Shown here one piece after another: positions 1 through 6,865 of a stretch of DNA of 16,657 bases. A program made the position numbers and the translations under genes. Origin of the DNA: Candidatus Competibacteraceae bacterium. GTDB lineage: Bacteria; Pseudomonadota; Gammaproteobacteria; Competibacterales; Competibacteraceae. The DNA lies in NCBI GenBank assembly GCA_007120095.1, contig SKOM01000123.1, positions 1 through 16,657 of the forward strand, read 5' to 3'. The notes under the pieces were generated by a model that had not been told where the DNA came from, did no database searches, and saw only the letters and a program-made list of their open reading frames with translations. The first letter of the stretch is position 1, and each line of letters begins with the position of its first letter.

Positions 1-336
1 AACGGTATCTAATCACTTGGCAGTCGGGTCTTGACATCTAAAGACCCATATCATCTGGTGGTATTGGCTTTGCCATCTCGCTGGCCAGTGTTATTACCCA
101 CTTACTGTCCCTGCTAGACTGCGCCATGTGGGACAATCGTTCCAGCAATCTGAATTTTTAGTATATTTGATTAAACCTATCTTAATTAAGAGGTGATTTA
201 TTGACAATACCTTTTGTCACACTGGTGTCATATATTAAATTTTAACATTCGGTTAATATTACCGTTTTTAGTACAATCTTGATATACTCAATGTGTACCA
301 TGACCATTAAATAAAAACCACCCTTGGAGGCTCGTT
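1..336 (+). promoter_or_regulatory. AT-rich leader upstream of the class II aldolase gene
   Basis: No credible coding region is visible here. The segment from about 150 to 320 is strongly AT-rich compared with the genes around it. Two small inverted repeats lie close together: TGACAA at 202-207 pairs with TTGTCA at 214-219, and ACAC at 219-222 pairs with GTGT at 225-228. They sit where an operator could be, about 110 bases before the start codon. A TTGACA at 201-206 has no well-spaced -10 partner, and TATACT near 284 has no good -35, so I cannot name a promoter. A GGAGG ribosome binding site at 326-330 serves the downstream gene. That the region carries the promoter is inferred from its position only. 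Confidence 0.4.
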
Positions 337-1122
337 ATGTCACACGTTGCTGCTGCCAACGCCCACAGTGCGCATTATGTATCCGCCGAATGGCAAACCC
401 GCGTTCATCTGGCGGCGGTGTTGCGCTTACTCAGTCACTTCGGCATGGCCGATGGGATTCGCACCCACGCATCAGCCCGAGTGCCAGAAGAACCCGACAT
501 ATTTTTAATCAATCCTAACCATTTAATGTTCCATGAAGTCACCGCTTCCAGTCTGATCAAGCTGAGCACTGACGGTGAAGTGCTCGATGCCCCCGAGGGG
601 CAAGCCGTCCTCAATGCCCACCTCACCCATGGTGCCCTTTACGCCGCCCGCAGCGATGTCAACTGTATCATCCATACGCATACCGAGGCCGGTGTGACGG
701 TGTCCTGCCTGGCCGATGGCATCCTGCCGTTTAATCACTGGGCCTTGGAATTCTATGATCGGGTCGCGCGACATACTTATGAAGGGGTCACCCTGGATCA
801 TAATGAACGTCAGCGTATGGTGAGTGATTTAGGCAAATTTTACGTGTTGCTGTTGAACAACCACGGTTTGACTACACTGGGTCGCAGTATCCCCGAAGCC
901 TTTAAACGGATGCATAATCTGGAGAAGGTATGTCGCACTCAATTAAACATACTGGCCAGTGGCAGCCGTATCATTCCAGTGCGCCCGGATGTGTGCGAAA
1001 AAACCGCTAACCAGTATGCAGCCCGGCATAATTCCCTGCTCAAGCAGCCGCTGCAAGCGGATGTGGAATGGCAGGCTCTCATCAGGCTGGCCGAACACCA
1101 CAGCCCCGGTTTTGATGACTGA
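337..1122 (+). CDS. Class II aldolase/adducin family protein
   Basis: A 261-residue cytoplasmic protein of the class II (zinc) aldolase/adducin fold. Members such as fuculose-phosphate aldolase cleave or isomerise phosphorylated sugars; others have unknown substrates. The metal-binding HTH motif is at residues 113-115, inside IIHTHTEAGV, and the second histidine site is NNHG at 174-177, as expected for three zinc-binding histidines. The segment ASSLIKLSTDGEVLD (70-84) is typical of the adducin-like branch rather than the sugar-phosphate aldolases. The start is well set by GGAGG seven bases ahead of ATG. The M20 deacylase gene begins 15 bases after the stop, so the two are probably cotranscribed. 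The substrate cannot be read from the sequence. Confidence 0.9.
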   Translation: MSHVAAANAHSAHYVSAEWQTRVHLAAVLRLLSHFGMADGIRTHASARVPEEPDIFLINPNHLMFHEVTASSLIKLSTDGEVLDAPEGQAVLNAHLTHGALYAARSDVNCIIHTHTEAGVTVSCLADGILPFNHWALEFYDRVARHTYEGVTLDHNERQRMVSDLGKFYVLLLNNHGLTTLGRSIPEAFKRMHNLEKVCRTQLNILASGSRIIPVRPDVCEKTANQYAARHNSLLKQPLQADVEWQALIRLAEHHSPGFDD

Positions 1123-1137
1123 GTACGAATACTGATC

Positions 1138-2439
1138 ATGAACCCCAAAGCCTTGGATACGGGACTGACTGAACAGATACTGGCTGCCGTTGCCGCCGGT
1201 TTTGACGAGCAACTGGCCGTAACTCAACAGTTGATCGCCTATCCATCGCTACGGGGCATCGAGGCTACCGCTCAGGATTTTGTCTACACCCTGCTTGCTG
1301 AGCGCGGTTACGTCATGGATCGCTGGACGATTGCCGTCGATGAGATTTGTCATCATCCCGGTTTTTCGCCCGTCACCATCGACTACCACCAGGCGGTCAA
1401 TGTGGTCGGCACTTGGCGTCCCCGTCAGGAACAAGGCCGTTCTTTGATCCTCAATGGCCATATTGATGTCGTGCCCGAAGGCCCATGGACCATGTGGACC
1501 CATCCCCCCTATCAGCCGCATATCGACGGCGATTGGCTGTACGGGCGCGGTAGCGGCGATATGAAAGCCGGTCTGGTGGCCAATATTTTCGCCTTGGATG
1601 CGCTGCGGCGCTTGGGGTATCGACCGGCGGCGCGAGTGCATATCCAGTCCGTCACGGAAGAAGAATGCACTGGCAATGGGGCGCTCGCCTGTCTGGTGCG
1701 CGGTTATCACGCCGATGCGGCGATTATCCCCGAACCTGAAGATAATCGCTTGGTACGGGCGAATGTCGGGGTGATTTGGTTTCAAGTCAGCGTCCAAGGC
1801 AAGCCGGTGCATGTCCGTGAAGCGGGCCAAGGAGCGAATGCCATTGAGGCGGCTTATCGGCTGATTCAAGCTTTGCGCGGCTTGGAAACCGAATGGAACC
1901 GGCGCAAACACGCTTACCCTTACTTCAGTGAACTGGATCATCCGATTAATTTCAATGTGGGCAAAATCCACGGCGGCGACTGGGCGTCGTCCGTCCCGGC
2001 CTGGTGTACCTTTGATGCGCGGATTGCGATTTATCCCGGCGATGATCCTCAGACCATGGCCACAGAAATCGAGGATTGCCTGCGTGCCGCCAGCCGTGAT
2101 GATGCCTTTTTATCGAATAATCCCCCACAGATTGACTATAACGGCTTTTTTGCCCAAGGCTATGTGCTGGAGGAAGGCAGTGAAGCCGAGCACACTTTGG
2201 CGCAAGCGCATCAACTCAGCTTCGCGGATGCCTTACAGTCCTTCGTCACGCCGAGCTATCTCGATGGGCGGGTGTTTGTGATCTACGACGGTACGCCCTG
2301 TCTGGTGTATGGGCCGGTGGCCGAGAATATTCATGGCTTTGACGAGCGGGTGCAGATCAGTTCTGTTCAGCGCATCACCGGTACGCTGGCGTTATTCATC
2401 GCCGCATGGTGTGGTTTAGAGCCGGTTGGACACCAGTGA
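1138..2439 (+). CDS. M20 family metallopeptidase / ArgE-DapE-type deacylase
   Basis: A 433-residue two-zinc amidohydrolase of the M20 peptidase family, which removes acyl or aminoacyl groups from amino acid derivatives (acetylornithine deacetylase, succinyl-diaminopimelate desuccinylase, carboxypeptidase G2 relatives). The metal and catalytic motifs are in order: NGHIDVVPEG with His108 and Asp110, GRGSGDMKAG with the bridging Asp141, TEEE with the general base at 174-175, a glutamate at 199, and a late histidine in ENIHGFDE at about residue 399. The dimerisation domain lies between roughly 205 and 320. The ribosome binding site is weak, suggesting coupling to the aldolase gene 15 bases upstream. 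Length and motifs fit the ArgE/DapE superfamily, but it is not a clear ArgE or DapE, so the substrate is open. It faces the convergent EamA gene across 23 bases. Confidence 0.92.
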   Translation: MNPKALDTGLTEQILAAVAAGFDEQLAVTQQLIAYPSLRGIEATAQDFVYTLLAERGYVMDRWTIAVDEICHHPGFSPVTIDYHQAVNVVGTWRPRQEQGRSLILNGHIDVVPEGPWTMWTHPPYQPHIDGDWLYGRGSGDMKAGLVANIFALDALRRLGYRPAARVHIQSVTEEECTGNGALACLVRGYHADAAIIPEPEDNRLVRANVGVIWFQVSVQGKPVHVREAGQGANAIEAAYRLIQALRGLETEWNRRKHAYPYFSELDHPINFNVGKIHGGDWASSVPAWCTFDARIAIYPGDDPQTMATEIEDCLRAASRDDAFLSNNPPQIDYNGFFAQGYVLEEGSEAEHTLAQAHQLSFADALQSFVTPSYLDGRVFVIYDGTPCLVYGPVAENIHGFDERVQISSVQRITGTLALFIAAWCGLEPVGHQ

Positions 2440-2462
2440 TCGTCCGGGGACTGGGTTGAGCA

Positions 2463-3374
2463 TCAGGCGTTGCGGCGGGCGAACTGCGTAAGCGCAATGC
2501 CCGTAAACACCAGCGCGGCTCCCCAGAGATGGTAGCCCTCCAGTGTTTCGTCGAGCAGCAGAAAAGCGAGCACGGATCCGAATACCGGCATCAGGTGGAG
2601 ATAAATGCCGGCACGCGCCGGGCCGATTGACATCACGCCACGGTTCCAGCAGTAGAAGGCGATCACTGAGGAGCCTACCGCCACATAGGCCACACCGGCC
2701 ATAATCTCCGGCGTACAGTTGACCACGAGTACTGAGGGCGACAGCACGACCAGTGGTGTCATCCAGGCCAGCCCCACCACAGCGCTTAGCGCCAGCATGC
2801 TGCGCGCCGGCAGCGCCTGCGGACGACGCTTGAGCAGCACCGAATACACCGCCCAAGTGGGCACTGCAGCCAGCATCCACAATTCCCCGGCTCCGAGTTC
2901 AAGTTCGCGCAGCATGGCGAGATCGCCGTGGGAAACCAGAACGATGGCACCGCAGAACGAAGCGATGATGCCGAGCCACTGGCGACCCTGCATGGGTTCG
3001 CCCAGGGCGAGGCGCGAGAACAGGACGATTACGGCCGGGGCGGTGGAAAGCACCAGGATGGCGTTGGTAGCGGCGGTGTGTTCGAGCGCCTTGTAGACAA
3101 AGATCTGGAAGGCGGCAACGCCAGTCAATCCCAGTGCCAGCAGGTATTTCCAGGAGGCCCAGATCGCCGCACGCGAGCGCGCGATCTCTGTGGCGGCCAA
3201 TGGCAGTAAAATGAGTAGCGCCAGTGACCAGCGCAGGTAATTCAGTCCCAGCGCTTCGATGCTGTCGCCGAGCGCTCGCCCGGCGATGAAGTTGCCTGAC
3301 CAGAGCAGTGCCGCCGTGGCCAGCAGAATGGGTGCCAGGCGCGGCCCCAGGTCGCTGATCGGGCTTGCGCTCAC
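2463..3374 (-). CDS. DMT superfamily (EamA-type) inner-membrane transporter
   Basis: A 303-residue hydrophobic protein with about ten predicted membrane spans arranged as two EamA repeats (roughly residues 12-147 and 165-299), the usual form of drug/metabolite exporters. Typical motifs are LLWSGNFIAGRAL in span 1, the TNAILVLSTAPAVIVLFSRLALGE segment in the first repeat (given here across positions 102-125), and the PVFGSVLAFLLLDETLEG segment in the second (about 264-281). The start codon is GTG, and its GTGA overlaps the stop of a 49-codon ORF on the same strand, so translation is probably coupled; no clear Shine-Dalgarno precedes it. It converges on the M20 gene. The exported substrate is unknown; the neighbouring aldolase and deacylase do not prove a shared pathway because they are transcribed from the other strand. 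Confidence 0.9.
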   Translation of the reverse strand: MSASPISDLGPRLAPILLATAALLWSGNFIAGRALGDSIEALGLNYLRWSLALLILLPLAATEIARSRAAIWASWKYLLALGLTGVAAFQIFVYKALEHTAATNAILVLSTAPAVIVLFSRLALGEPMQGRQWLGIIASFCGAIVLVSHGDLAMLRELELGAGELWMLAAVPTWAVYSVLLKRRPQALPARSMLALSAVVGLAWMTPLVVLSPSVLVVNCTPEIMAGVAYVAVGSSVIAFYCWNRGVMSIGPARAGIYLHLMPVFGSVLAFLLLDETLEGYHLWGAALVFTGIALTQFARRNA

Positions 3375-3520
3375 TGGCCAACTACCGTGACCGGCACCAG
3401 CCTGCCGTCCGTAGCGCGTACCCGTTCCCGAGGTTCACCGGCAAGAACCGCTGGGGGCGTGTCGATCGGCTCGAAGGCGAACCGATCCAGGGCCTGTTCA
3501 GACTGAACAGGTCTATCCAT
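3371..3520 (-). CDS. Small hypothetical protein, 49 aa, coupled to the transporter
   Basis: An ATG-started frame of 49 codons, running from MDRPVQSEQALDRFAFEPID to a C-terminus of LVPVTVVGQ. Its TGA stop lies inside the GTGA that begins the EamA gene, the classic arrangement of translationally coupled genes. An in-frame TAA lies ten codons upstream of the ATG, so it is not the tail of a longer intact frame, although it could be the remnant of one. The peptide is soluble, with proline and arginine residues and no membrane span. I do not recognise the family. No good ribosome binding site precedes the ATG, which lowers confidence. A frame of 81 codons on the opposite strand (3365-3610) covers the same bases and is judged less likely. 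Confidence 0.4.
   Translation of the reverse strand: MDRPVQSEQALDRFAFEPIDTPPAVLAGEPRERVRATDGRLVPVTVVGQ
3493..3511. repeat. 19-bp near-perfect palindrome
   Basis: The sequence CCTGTTCAGACTGAACAGG has two 9-base arms that match perfectly around a single central A. It lies between the divergent aroK and small-ORF/EamA units and inside codons 4-10 of the small minus-strand ORF. Its size and symmetry fit an operator for a dimeric repressor. The CTGT and ACAG ends resemble SOS boxes, but the spacing is 9 rather than the 8 of the enterobacterial LexA consensus. Confidence 0.6.
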
Positions 3521-3610
3521 GCCGATTATGGTGTTGATAGTGTCGTGTTAGGCAACAAGTCATTAGGTCATTATGGCATAATTGCATTTAAGCCGACTAT
3601 GAGTGAGTGA
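3521..3610. promoter_or_regulatory. Divergent intergenic region upstream of aroK
   Basis: About 90 bases, richer in A and T than either flanking gene, between the start of the minus-strand small ORF and aroK. ATTATGGCATAAT at 3570-3582 is a palindrome with six-base arms around one base, and offers a CATAAT -10-like hexamer on both strands. No convincing -35 at the right distance was found, so promoter assignment rests on position. aroK starts immediately after GAGTGAGTGA, a poor ribosome binding site. Confidence 0.35.
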
Positions 3611-4117
3611 ATGGTGTTTCAGGCCAATCTGATTTTAATCGGCCCCATGGGGGCGGGCAAAAGCACCGTCGGGAGACAACTGGCCACCGCGCTCAGACGT
3701 GAATTCTTCGACTCTGACCAGGAAATCGAACAGCGTTGTGGGGTGGATATTCCTTTGATTTTCGAGATGGAAGGTGAGGCCGGTTTTCGCAACCGCGAGC
3801 GAGCGGTCATTGCTGAACTAAGCCAACGCTCAGGCATCGTGCTCGCCACTGGGGGCGGGGCGGTACTCGATCCGGACAATCGACGGCGATTAATCAGCAG
3901 TGGGCGGGTTATTTATCTGTTTGCCAGCGTCGCCGAGCAATTACGCCGCATCGGCGGTGATCCTCGCCGCCCGCTGTTGCAAACCCCCGATCCTCAAGCA
4001 CGATTAGCCAAATTGCTGGCACAACGTGATCCGCTATACCGAGAAACTGCTGATCAAATTGTCGTCACTGATCACTGTCAGGCACGCGACGTTGTGGCAC
4101 AAATTCTGACTCAGTAG
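3611..4117 (+). CDS. aroK: Shikimate kinase
   Basis: A 168-residue kinase that phosphorylates shikimate at the 3-hydroxyl with ATP, the fifth step of the shikimate pathway to aromatic amino acids. The Walker A loop GPMGAGKST is at residues 11-19, the shikimate-binding and Mg-binding FFDSD at 32-36, the FRNRE shikimate-binding segment at 59-63, the GGGAV glycine loop at 81-85, and the DPRRPLL lid at 117-123. The length matches the usual 165-175 residues. The ATG immediately follows the stop of an overlapping spurious frame; a GTG one codon later is a possible alternative start. aroB begins 37 bases downstream, the common aroK-aroB order of Gammaproteobacteria. The pil genes often found upstream in that group are absent here. 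Confidence 0.97.
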   Translation: MVFQANLILIGPMGAGKSTVGRQLATALRREFFDSDQEIEQRCGVDIPLIFEMEGEAGFRNRERAVIAELSQRSGIVLATGGGAVLDPDNRRRLISSGRVIYLFASVAEQLRRIGGDPRRPLLQTPDPQARLAKLLAQRDPLYRETADQIVVTDHCQARDVVAQILTQ

Positions 4118-4154
4118 CTGTCGGTTTTTACCGTCGTACTGCTACAATGCGCTC

Positions 4155-5240
4155 ATGAACACACTGACCGTTGATCTAGGCGAACGCAGCTACCCGATTT
4201 ATATCGGCAGAGACTTACTAGGCCGCCGCGATGTGTTGCAGCGTCATATCAGTGGCCGCCAGGTGCTGGTGGTCACCAATCCGACCGTCGCCCCCCTGTA
4301 TCTCGAAAAGCTGCGCCCGGCACTGCAAGGCAAGCAGGTGGCCGAGGTCATTTTGCCCGATGGTGAGCAATACAAGAATTTAACCACCCTGGAACAGATT
4401 TTTGACACCCTATTGCAGCAACGTTTTGATCGCAGTTGTACCCTGATCGCCTTAGGTGGCGGGGTGATTGGCGATACCGCAGGGTTCGCGGCCGCGTGTT
4501 ATCAGCGCGGCGTCCATTACATTCAGATTCCCACCACCCTGCTGGCACAAGTCGATTCCTCCGTCGGCGGCAAAACCGCAGTCAACCACCCTCGCGGTAA
4601 AAACATGATCGGTGCATTCCACCAGCCACGGTGTGTGATAGCGGATACCGATACCTTAACCACATTACCGCAACGGGAGCTCAGCGCCGGTCTGGCCGAA
4701 GTGGTCAAATACGGCCTGATACGCGATGCGGATTTCTTTGACTGGCTGGAAATCCACAGTGCCGCCCTGCTGGCCCGTGATGCCAACCAGCTGGCTCATG
4801 CCATTGCCCGTTCCTGTCGCAATAAAGCGGAAATCGTCGCCGCTGATGAACGCGAAGGCGGGATCCGCGCCTTGCTCAATCTGGGTCACACCTTCGGCCA
4901 TGCCATCGAGACGGGATTGGGTTATGGAGAATGGCTGCACGGTGAGGCCATCGCCGCCGGTATGGTACTCGCCGCCCAGTTATCGGCCCGGCTCGGCTGG
5001 TTGGAGCCTGAACAAGTTGAACGTGTGCGCCGGCTGTTCCGCAGTCTGCATTTGCCCGTGATACCGCCTGCAGATTTAAGCCCCGAACAATTTTTAAACT
5101 TAATGGCCGTGGATAAAAAAGTGCTGGCCGGTCGGCTAAGGCTGATTTTACTGAAAGGCATCGGTCGGGCGGTGATTGTCGATGACATCGACCCGGCGGA
5201 TATCGTTGCTACCCTTAATCAAGCCCGGAGTTCTGGATGA
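4155..5240 (+). CDS. aroB: 3-dehydroquinate synthase
   Basis: A 361-residue NAD- and zinc-dependent enzyme that converts DAHP to 3-dehydroquinate, the second step of the shikimate pathway. The NAD-binding GGGVIGD is at residues 101-107, the substrate and nucleotide loop PTTLLAQVDSSVGGKT at 127-142, and the metal ligands are visible as Glu182 in AEVVKYG, His245 in LGHTFGHA and His262 in LHGEA. The length is normal. The ribosome binding site is weak. The last codons overlap hemE through ATGA, so aroK, aroB and hemE are probably one operon. Confidence 0.97.
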   Translation: MNTLTVDLGERSYPIYIGRDLLGRRDVLQRHISGRQVLVVTNPTVAPLYLEKLRPALQGKQVAEVILPDGEQYKNLTTLEQIFDTLLQQRFDRSCTLIALGGGVIGDTAGFAAACYQRGVHYIQIPTTLLAQVDSSVGGKTAVNHPRGKNMIGAFHQPRCVIADTDTLTTLPQRELSAGLAEVVKYGLIRDADFFDWLEIHSAALLARDANQLAHAIARSCRNKAEIVAADEREGGIRALLNLGHTFGHAIETGLGYGEWLHGEAIAAGMVLAAQLSARLGWLEPEQVERVRRLFRSLHLPVIPPADLSPEQFLNLMAVDKKVLAGRLRLILLKGIGRAVIVDDIDPADIVATLNQARSSG

Positions 5241-6307
5241 CCCCTTTGCGTAATGACCGTTTTCTACGCGCTTTAGCGCGTCAACCTGTGGATCGTACCC
5301 CGATCTGGATTATGCGTCAGGCAGGTCGCTATCTGCCCGAATATCGCGCAACCCGTGCGCGGGCGGGGAATTTTATGGCACTGTGCCAGAATCCTGAACT
5401 GGCCTGTGAAGTCACGCTGCAACCACTGGATCGCTTTGCACTCGATGCGGCGATTTTATTTTCGGATATTCTCACCATACCGGACGCCATGGGTCTGGGG
5501 CTGAGTTTCGCCGAGGGTGAGGGGCCACGGTTCGCCCATCCGATTCGTTCCAAGGCCGATATCGACCGGCTTGGCGTACTCGACCCCGAAGCAGAATTGC
5601 ATTACGTGCCCGCCGCCGTGCGCACCATCCGCGAGGCTTTGGACGGGCGGGTGCCGTTGATCGGTTTTTCCGGCAGCCCGTGGACGCTGGTGACCTATAT
5701 GGTCGAGGGCGGAACCAGTAAATCGTTCAGTCGCGCCAAGGGGTTGTTGTATTCGGATCCCGACGCCGCACACCGCTTATTGACGGTGGTTGCCGACAGC
5801 GTTACCGCTTATCTTAACGCCCAGGTCGCAGCGGGCGCTCAAGCTTTAATGATTTTCGACACCTGGGGTGGAGTGCTCAATCCCGCCTTATACCGCGAAT
5901 TCTCGCTGGCTTATATGCAACGTATTGTCGAAGGATTGGTGCGTGAAGCCGATGGCCGCGCTGTGCCGATCGTACTGTTCACCAAGGGCGGAGGCACCTG
6001 GCTTGAAGATATGGCGGCGACGGGCTGTGATGGCGTCGGTTTGGACTGGACGACGGATATCAGCACCGCTCGACAGCGGGTCGGTGACCGCGTCGCTCTA
6101 CAAGGCAATCTTGACCCATGTACCTTGTATGCGCCAGCCGAACGGATCCGCGATGAAGTCGCCAAAGTGTTGGCAGGTTTCGGCAGCCGCCCTGGGCATG
6201 TGTTTAATTTAGGCCACGGCATTCATCCAGATATAGACCCCGCTCATGTCCAGGTGCTGGTCGATGCCGTCCACGAACTCAGCACGCCGTATCACACCGG
6301 ATCATAA
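5237..6307 (+). CDS. hemE: Uroporphyrinogen decarboxylase
   Basis: A 356-residue cofactor-free enzyme that decarboxylates the four acetate side chains of uroporphyrinogen III to give coproporphyrinogen III in haem biosynthesis. The first family signature PIWIMRQAGRYLPEYR is at residues 22-37 and contains the arginines that bind the substrate carboxylates. The key aspartate is in FSDIL (Asp77), and the second signature GFSGSPWTLVTYMVEGG is at 143-159. The length is standard. Its ATG overlaps the aroB stop (ATGA), giving translational coupling of a haem gene to the shikimate pair. hemL lies about 8 kb away in the same window. Confidence 0.97.
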   Translation: MTPLRNDRFLRALARQPVDRTPIWIMRQAGRYLPEYRATRARAGNFMALCQNPELACEVTLQPLDRFALDAAILFSDILTIPDAMGLGLSFAEGEGPRFAHPIRSKADIDRLGVLDPEAELHYVPAAVRTIREALDGRVPLIGFSGSPWTLVTYMVEGGTSKSFSRAKGLLYSDPDAAHRLLTVVADSVTAYLNAQVAAGAQALMIFDTWGGVLNPALYREFSLAYMQRIVEGLVREADGRAVPIVLFTKGGGTWLEDMAATGCDGVGLDWTTDISTARQRVGDRVALQGNLDPCTLYAPAERIRDEVAKVLAGFGSRPGHVFNLGHGIHPDIDPAHVQVLVDAVHELSTPYHTGS

Positions 6308-6324
6308 GCGATACATAAACCCTG

Positions 6325-6370
6325 GTGCGCCGTAAACCGTGTTATTCTAGCCACAAAGCCGTTGGCGCAC
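6325..6370. repeat. Inverted repeat between hemE and the Nudix gene
   Basis: GTGCGCC at 6325-6331 pairs with GGCGCAC at 6364-6370 across a 32-base loop. It lies in the 78-base gap after hemE. It lacks a following run of T, so it is a poor intrinsic terminator; it may only be chance or a weak attenuator. Confidence 0.3.
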
Positions 6371-6385
6371 GAATAAACCGATACG

Positions 6386-6865
6386 ATGGCCTCCCGAATT
6401 TTATCGGCGGGCGTAGTGGTGCTGCACCGAGTCGGTGGCCACTACAATTATCTATTGTTGCGTGCTTATGATTATTGGGATTTTCCCAAAGGTATGGTGG
6501 AACCGGGCGAAAGCCCCTTTGCTTGCGCAATCCGTGAGGTGACCGAGGAAACAACGATCACCGACCTGCGCTTTCGCTGGGGGCGTATCTACCGTGAGAC
6601 CCCACCGTATAATCATGGTCGTAAGGTAGCCCGCTATTATATTGCCGAAACCCGGCAGATCGACATTGATCTGCCGATTAACCCGTTGCTGGGATACCCC
6701 GAGCACAGCGCCTATTGCTGGGTTAACCGGCAACAGGCCTGGGAACTGTTAACCCCCCGCGTTCAGGCGGTGTTACGCTGGTCTGATCGCATCATCGAGC
6801 GTGCTCGCGAGCGGCGGGCGACGGGCGGAGCTGGGCGTCGACGGCGGCTACCGCGCTCATGTTAG
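6386..6865 (+). CDS. Nudix hydrolase, probable dinucleoside tetraphosphatase type
   Basis: A 159-residue Nudix-fold hydrolase. The Nudix box runs from residue 36 to 58: GMVEPGE, then REVTEE at 50-55, giving the metal-binding glutamates. The box glycine near its end is replaced by threonine (EETTI). WDFPKGMVEPGE and the preceding YLLLRAYDYWDF resemble the asymmetrical diadenosine tetraphosphate hydrolase branch, which cleaves Ap4A-like stress nucleotides, but the substrate is inferred. The last 20 or so residues are unusually arginine-rich because this stretch is antisense to the end of maeB: the two genes overlap tail to tail by 74 bases. The start has no strong ribosome binding site. Confidence 0.9.
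   Translation: MASRILSAGVVVLHRVGGHYNYLLLRAYDYWDFPKGMVEPGESPFACAIREVTEETTITDLRFRWGRIYRETPPYNHGRKVARYYIAETRQIDIDLPINPLLGYPEHSAYCWVNRQQAWELLTPRVQAVLRWSDRIIERARERRATGGAGRRRRLPRSC

Noticed and set aside
26..47. Hairpin GGGTCTT / AAGACCC near the window start
   Set aside because: The arms are only seven bases, the loop is long and no T-run follows on either side, so a terminator call is not supported.
1249..1971. Long antisense frame of 240 codons within the M20 gene
   Set aside because: It lies wholly opposite a gene with all M20 motifs and shows no recognisable family; such shadow frames are expected in GC-rich coding DNA.
2899..3381. A 160-codon minus-strand frame overlapping the EamA gene
   Set aside because: It is a different frame of the same strand, rich in arginine, proline and histidine, with no membrane or domain signal. 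The EamA frame is clearly the real one.
3493..3511. A classical LexA (SOS) box
   Set aside because: The CTGT and ACAG halves are spaced by 9 bases, not 8, so it fails the standard enterobacterial consensus. It is kept only as a palindrome.
3365..3610. An 81-codon plus-strand frame ending immediately before aroK
   Set aside because: It begins with TTG inside the EamA gene, has no ribosome binding site, and is opposite a better minus-strand frame. The residues do not resemble any family known to me.
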